Assembly (NCBI GenBank): GCA_021816505.1
Contig: JAKAXS010000107.1
Coordinates: 1-8,100 of the forward strand
Length of the DNA stretch: 8,100 nt
Source: Pseudomonadota bacterium
GTDB lineage: Bacteria; Pseudomonadota; Alphaproteobacteria; Rhizobiales; Hyphomicrobiaceae
Direction: 5' to 3'
A model generated the notes under the pieces. The model made no database searches. It was given only the letters and a program-made list of their open reading frames with translations, and was not told the DNA's origin. Shown here one piece after another: positions 5,417 to 8,100 of this stretch. Made by a program: the position numbers and the translations under genes. Each line of letters begins with the position of its first letter. Positions within the stretch are counted from its first letter, which is position 1.

Positions 5417-6532
5417 ATGGATCTGAACAATAAGAACGGCCAGCCCAGCATGGAGGAGATCCTAGCTTCCATTCGGCGCATCATCGCCGAGGAGCCGACC
5501 GCCGCAAATCCTGTCATCGATCTCAACGCCAAATACCGCAACAAGCCGGATGATCACGAGGAGGGCAACGACTTCGAATTGCCCTCGATCTTTCGCCCCG
5601 CCGCGCCGGCGCCTGAGCGGCAGCCGCTGTTCGGCCGGCTCACGGACGCCATACGCAATGCTTCTGGCAGCGAACAGAAGGCCGCCCGCAAAGGTGACGA
5701 GACTGACTCGCAAGAGCGCTATCGTGGCGCGCTGCGTGATTCCGGAATGATCCTCGCCGTGTCGAACGGGAACGGTGGTCTGGATAATGTGCACGGCAGT
5801 TCACAGAACGGCGAGGGGAGTGCCGATCGCTATCGTGGCGCGCTCCGCGATGCAGGCGGGAATGGTTCGCTATCGAGTGCGTTGAGTTCGCTCAAGCTTG
5901 CGCGTGGTGGCGACTCGGTGCCGTTGGCCGCACGTGAGGCCGATACCGTGCAAGCCGCGTCGTTGCCGCCCGCGGCGGCACCGCAGGCGTCGGTATCGGA
6001 GCCGCCGCTGACGAACACGCCCGTTGCTTCGATGAGCGCACCTGAGGATGTCCGCCGCGTCATGGTTCCGTTCCGGGACCGTCGCATGGCGGGAATGTCG
6101 GCGCCTCTCAGCGGTGCAGTACCCGATCAGCCTGTATCTGAGTATCGCCCGCCATCCGAGCCGACGCCGATCCATCACGTCGCCGAGTTTCCGGTTCCAT
6201 CGCCGCAGGATGTGTTCAGCGCATCTATTCCGCCGCCGCCGCAACCGCAGTTCCAATCCGCGCCTGCTTCGCCGAGCTTTGACGAAGCCAGTCTCAGCCT
6301 CGACGACATGCACCGCTTCGCGCCGGTGGTCGATCACGCGTCGCGTCCGCCGCCACCGCCTCCGGCACCGGTCGCCGCCGCTGCGACGGGAATCGAGGAT
6401 ACGACCGCCGATCTGTTGCGCCCGATGCTGCGCCAGTGGCTGGCCGAGAATATGCCGCGCATGGTCGAGAAAGCACTGTCGATCGAACTGGCGGAAAGCG
6501 TAAAGTCCAGTCGCAAGTTCAACGGAAACTAA
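5417..6532 (+). CDS. PopZ-type polar scaffold protein (DUF2497), first copy
   Basis: PopZ is a polar hub that forms condensates and recruits ParB, ParA and cell-cycle regulators. This 371-aa protein starts at an ATG with AAGAGGTGG placed seven bases upstream. Seen directly: the family's N-terminal client-binding helix SMEEILASIRRIIAEE (11-26), a second motif LFGRLTDAIR (71-80), a long disordered linker (about 90-325) with two copies of RYRGALRD (101-108 and 138-145) and proline runs (272-275, 311-316), and a C-terminal segment DTTADLLRPMLRQWLAEN followed by MPRMVEKALSIELAESV (328-362), which matches the family's oligomerisation helices. The extra amphipathic helix I expect before LLRPML appears to be missing, replaced by Pro/Ala sequence. 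Length is about twice that of Caulobacter PopZ. A second PopZ-like gene follows 229 bases downstream. The family call is firm; which copy is the true PopZ is not settled. Confidence 0.88.
   Translation: MDLNNKNGQPSMEEILASIRRIIAEEPTAANPVIDLNAKYRNKPDDHEEGNDFELPSIFRPAAPAPERQPLFGRLTDAIRNASGSEQKAARKGDETDSQERYRGALRDSGMILAVSNGNGGLDNVHGSSQNGEGSADRYRGALRDAGGNGSLSSALSSLKLARGGDSVPLAAREADTVQAASLPPAAAPQASVSEPPLTNTPVASMSAPEDVRRVMVPFRDRRMAGMSAPLSGAVPDQPVSEYRPPSEPTPIHHVAEFPVPSPQDVFSASIPPPPQPQFQSAPASPSFDEASLSLDDMHRFAPVVDHASRPPPPPPAPVAAAATGIEDTTADLLRPMLRQWLAENMPRMVEKALSIELAESVKSSRKFNGN
5717..5851 (+). repeat. Internal direct repeat encoding RYRGALRD twice
   Basis: Codons at 5717-5740 and 5828-5851 both encode RYRGALRD, and the first 17 bases (CGCTATCGTGGCGCGCT) are identical. 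The copies are 111 bases (37 codons) apart, in frame, followed by S-G and A-G. The rest of the linker is not repeated, so this is a duplicated short motif rather than a general low-complexity repeat. Confidence 0.85.
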
Positions 6533-6710
6533 GCAAGGATCGTCGTAGCGCGATGCCGCAAGGCTTGCCGTCGAAGGTTGGGCGCGAAGGGTGTGCGTCC
6601 GCGGCGCTGTGGCCGTTTGATAAGCCGTGCGCGCCCATTGCGCCACGGCGGCCTCGCGTGTACCACCGTTCTGCGGCCATGTTCCTGAATATCAGTCGTG
6701 ATTCCGGCGC

Positions 6711-6722
6711 CGCAAATTTGCG
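6711..6722. repeat. Perfect 12-base palindrome CGCAAATTTGCG
   Basis: CGCAAATTTGCG is a perfect palindrome 39 bases before the second popZ-like ATG, and it directly abuts and shares CG with another short palindrome CGGCGCCG (6705-6712). The AT-centred dyad is the type bound by dimeric regulators. It overlaps the start of the direct repeat at 6720-6758. Confidence 0.45.
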
Positions 6723-6758
6723 CGTTGAAGTCCAATGCCGACGCGCGTTGAGGTCAAA
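6720..6758 (+). repeat. 16-base imperfect direct repeat before the second popZ-like gene
   Basis: GCGCGTTGAAGTCCAA (6720-6735) and GCGCGTTGAGGTCAAA (6743-6758) agree at 14 of 16 positions and are 23 bases apart start to start, close to two helical turns. The second copy contains the GAGGT (6750-6754) that serves as ribosome site for the ATG at 6762. Two same-face sites could make an operator that also covers the ribosome site; a local duplication is the simple alternative. Confidence 0.5.
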
Positions 6759-6761
6759 GGA

Positions 6762-8100
6762 ATGAGCGGTCCCACGAAAGCCGGCGAACCCAGCATGGAC
6801 GAGATCCTCGCATCGATCCGCAAGATCATTGCCGAGGATCCCAGCAAGGCGCCGGCAGAAGCGAAGAAAATCCCGCCGTCGTTTGGCGCTGGTACCGCTC
6901 CAGGTCCGGCGCCGGTGGCGTCGCAGCCGGCTCGCGAGTCGACGCGTGCGATACCGTCATCCGGCCGGTCTTTCGGTGGACCTCCCGCAGCGGATCGCGC
7001 GAGCCCGTCGTTCGGGCGACTCTCCGAGGCGTTGCGCACGACGTTCGCTTCCAATCCACCGCAGTCCACCGGCAGCTTCGCAGATACGCGCTTCGGTCAA
7101 TCTGCTCCGTCGAGCCCGTTGAGTTCGTCCGATCGCGGAGCGGAGATCGACCCGCTCGGGCCGGGCTTCGAGCAGTCGGAACGGTCACGCTCGATCGACA
7201 ACGATCTCGACGACCTTCTCGCTGAGCCGATTGCCGAGGCGGTGCCTGTCGCACCCGTGAGGGAAACCGGCGACAGGTCGGACGCGTCGAACCAGTGGGC
7301 GGTGTGGCGCTCGCCATCCACGCGAAACAATGACAAGCCGGACAGTGCGCCGGGCACGTCATCTGCTGCGCCGCCGCCGACGCCGTCGCTTGGCCGCCCA
7401 AGCGGCGGGTTCTACCCCACTACCAGTTCATACGCGGCACCGCCCGGTGCGTCGCCGCCGTCGACGTTCATCGGCAGCGCAAAGGCCGAGCCGACGTTGC
7501 CGCACGCCGATGCCGAGCAGAACAGCTTCGGTACTGTCGTGCCGTCGCGGAGCGCAGAGACATCGCCATTGCCGGGTCTTCCGCGTTTTGAACCGAGATT
7601 GCCGGTCGCCACTTCGGAAAGTCCGGGGCCGGCCGATCCGGCGCCCGCGGAAAAGGTCGTCATAGCGTCGATGCCGTCGACGTCTTCGCAGCAGAACGAT
7701 GCGGGCTCTGCCGCGCCGTCCGCCGGTGCATCGACGGTCAGTGTTCCGCTGCCGCCGCGGACGACGTTGTTCTCGCGGCCTGTGACGTCGGCAAAGGTCG
7801 AAACACCGGCACCGTCACCCGCGCCCGCATCGGTGGAACAGGCAACGCCACCGGCGCCTGTTCCGTCGTATGCAGCGTCCATCCCCACCGCTGAGCCGGC
7901 ATCGTCTCGTGCTCCCAGCGTGCAACTGCCCGCGACGGCTGGAAGCGGTCCGGTTTCCGCGCTCAACGCACTTGCGGCGGGTCTTGCGGCATCGAATGCG
8001 CACAGCACGCCGGCCGTGCCTTCCGCGACGGCCTCGGCTGTCGTACCGGTCGCCGCTCCGCCTGAGCCGGCGGTCCAGTCGGTATCCAGTCAAGATCGGA
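6762..8100 (+). CDS. popZ: PopZ-like protein (DUF2497 N-terminal helix), second copy, 3' end outside window
   Basis: The frame from ATG 6762 stays open to the window end (446 codons, no stop). GAGGT at 6750-6754 gives good ribosome-site spacing. Residues 10-27 read PSMDEILASIRKIIAEDP, almost the same helix as in the preceding gene; SFGRLSEALR (83-92) matches LFGRLTDAIR there, and an acidic patch DNDLDDLLAEP lies at 146-156. The remainder is Pro/Ala/Ser/Thr-rich, with few predicted helices apart from SALNALAAGLAA (399-410), and is likely disordered. The known C-terminal oligomerisation domain would lie beyond base 8100. At 446 residues and counting it is much longer than Caulobacter PopZ (under 200 aa). 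From its place I expect valS downstream. The N-terminal family match is strong; the symbol is tentative because either copy could be the functional PopZ. Confidence 0.82.
   Translation, partial: MSGPTKAGEPSMDEILASIRKIIAEDPSKAPAEAKKIPPSFGAGTAPGPAPVASQPARESTRAIPSSGRSFGGPPAADRASPSFGRLSEALRTTFASNPPQSTGSFADTRFGQSAPSSPLSSSDRGAEIDPLGPGFEQSERSRSIDNDLDDLLAEPIAEAVPVAPVRETGDRSDASNQWAVWRSPSTRNNDKPDSAPGTSSAAPPPTPSLGRPSGGFYPTTSSYAAPPGASPPSTFIGSAKAEPTLPHADAEQNSFGTVVPSRSAETSPLPGLPRFEPRLPVATSESPGPADPAPAEKVVIASMPSTSSQQNDAGSAAPSAGASTVSVPLPPRTTLFSRPVTSAKVETPAPSPAPASVEQATPPAPVPSYAASIPTAEPASSRAPSVQLPATAGSGPVSALNALAAGLAASNAHSTPAVPSATASAVVPVAAPPEPAVQSVSSQDR

Noticed and set aside
5870..6646. 258-residue Arg-rich open frame on the - strand opposite the first popZ-like gene
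   Set aside because: Composition is that of a reverse-frame shadow, and the + strand has family motifs at both ends.
6600..6660. tRNA-like stretch on the - strand (GTGGCGCAATGG followed by a possible anticodon loop)
   Set aside because: There is no TTCGA-type T loop, the anticodon stem is mismatched and no acceptor stem closes it; at most a decayed remnant, more likely chance.
6700..6704. GANTC (CcrM-type) sites upstream of the second popZ-like gene (GATTC) and upstream of tolC (GAATC, 3538-3542)
   Set aside because: Such five-base sites occur often by chance; without methylation data or conserved placement they show nothing.
7412..8008. 198-residue open frame on the - strand in the second popZ-like region
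   Set aside because: Ala/Gly/Asp-rich translation mirrors the Pro/Ala/Ser-rich + strand; the + frame has a ribosome site and the PopZ helix.
1..8100. CRISPR arrays, insertion sequences, prophage or integrase genes
   Set aside because: No regularly spaced repeats, transposase motifs or terminal inverted repeats were seen; the region reads as core chromosome.

Overview
The window looks like chromosomal DNA of a GC-rich alphaproteobacterium, most likely of the order Hyphomicrobiales. The best evidence is the run, all on the + strand, of a protein-L-isoaspartate O-methyltransferase-like gene, a TolC-family outer-membrane gene and PopZ-type (DUF2497) polar scaffold genes, an order I recall from that group (usually followed by valS, which would lie beyond this window). 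Two tRNA genes with encoded CCA ends and a candidate CtrA box fit this. The genus cannot be fixed from the sequence; a Hyphomicrobium-like organism is only a guess.

Layout. Bases 1-379 hold the C-terminal end of a subtilisin-family (S8) peptidase with its catalytic serine, but with lysine where the oxyanion asparagine is expected. Bases 571-2319 encode a secreted, cysteine-rich protein of 582 aa that I do not recognise, behind a plausible extended -10 promoter. Bases 2378-2627 carry tRNA-Asn(GTT) and tRNA-Cys(GCA) on the - strand, convergent with the 582-aa gene and divergent from the next block. Bases 2794-3444 encode the methyltransferase-like protein (pcm type) and 3599-5050 a complete TolC-family channel protein. 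A 366-base gap (5051-5416) holds a possible terminator, a hairpin, a CtrA-like box and overlapping palindromes.

The most interesting part is 5417-8100. Two consecutive genes on the same strand both begin with the PopZ N-terminal helix (PSM-D/E-EILASIR-R/K-IIAE), and both carry a second shared motif (FGRL-x-x-A-x-R) some 60-70 residues later. The first (371 aa) is complete, has a short C-terminal oligomerisation-type segment and contains an internally duplicated RYRGALRD motif. The second runs off the window after at least 446 residues, almost all of it Pro/Ala/Ser-rich predicted disorder. It is a full-length open frame that an ORF caller requiring a stop codon would miss.

How the genes work together. 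PopZ proteins organise the cell pole and bind chromosome-segregation and cell-cycle regulators through the N-terminal helix. Two different scaffolds with nearly the same client-binding helix but different linkers and probably different C-termini could form two polar condensates or one mixed condensate. That is inference. The TolC protein provides an outer-membrane exit duct for efflux or type I secretion. The methyltransferase-like gene is a conserved neighbour whose link to TolC is not obvious from the sequence.
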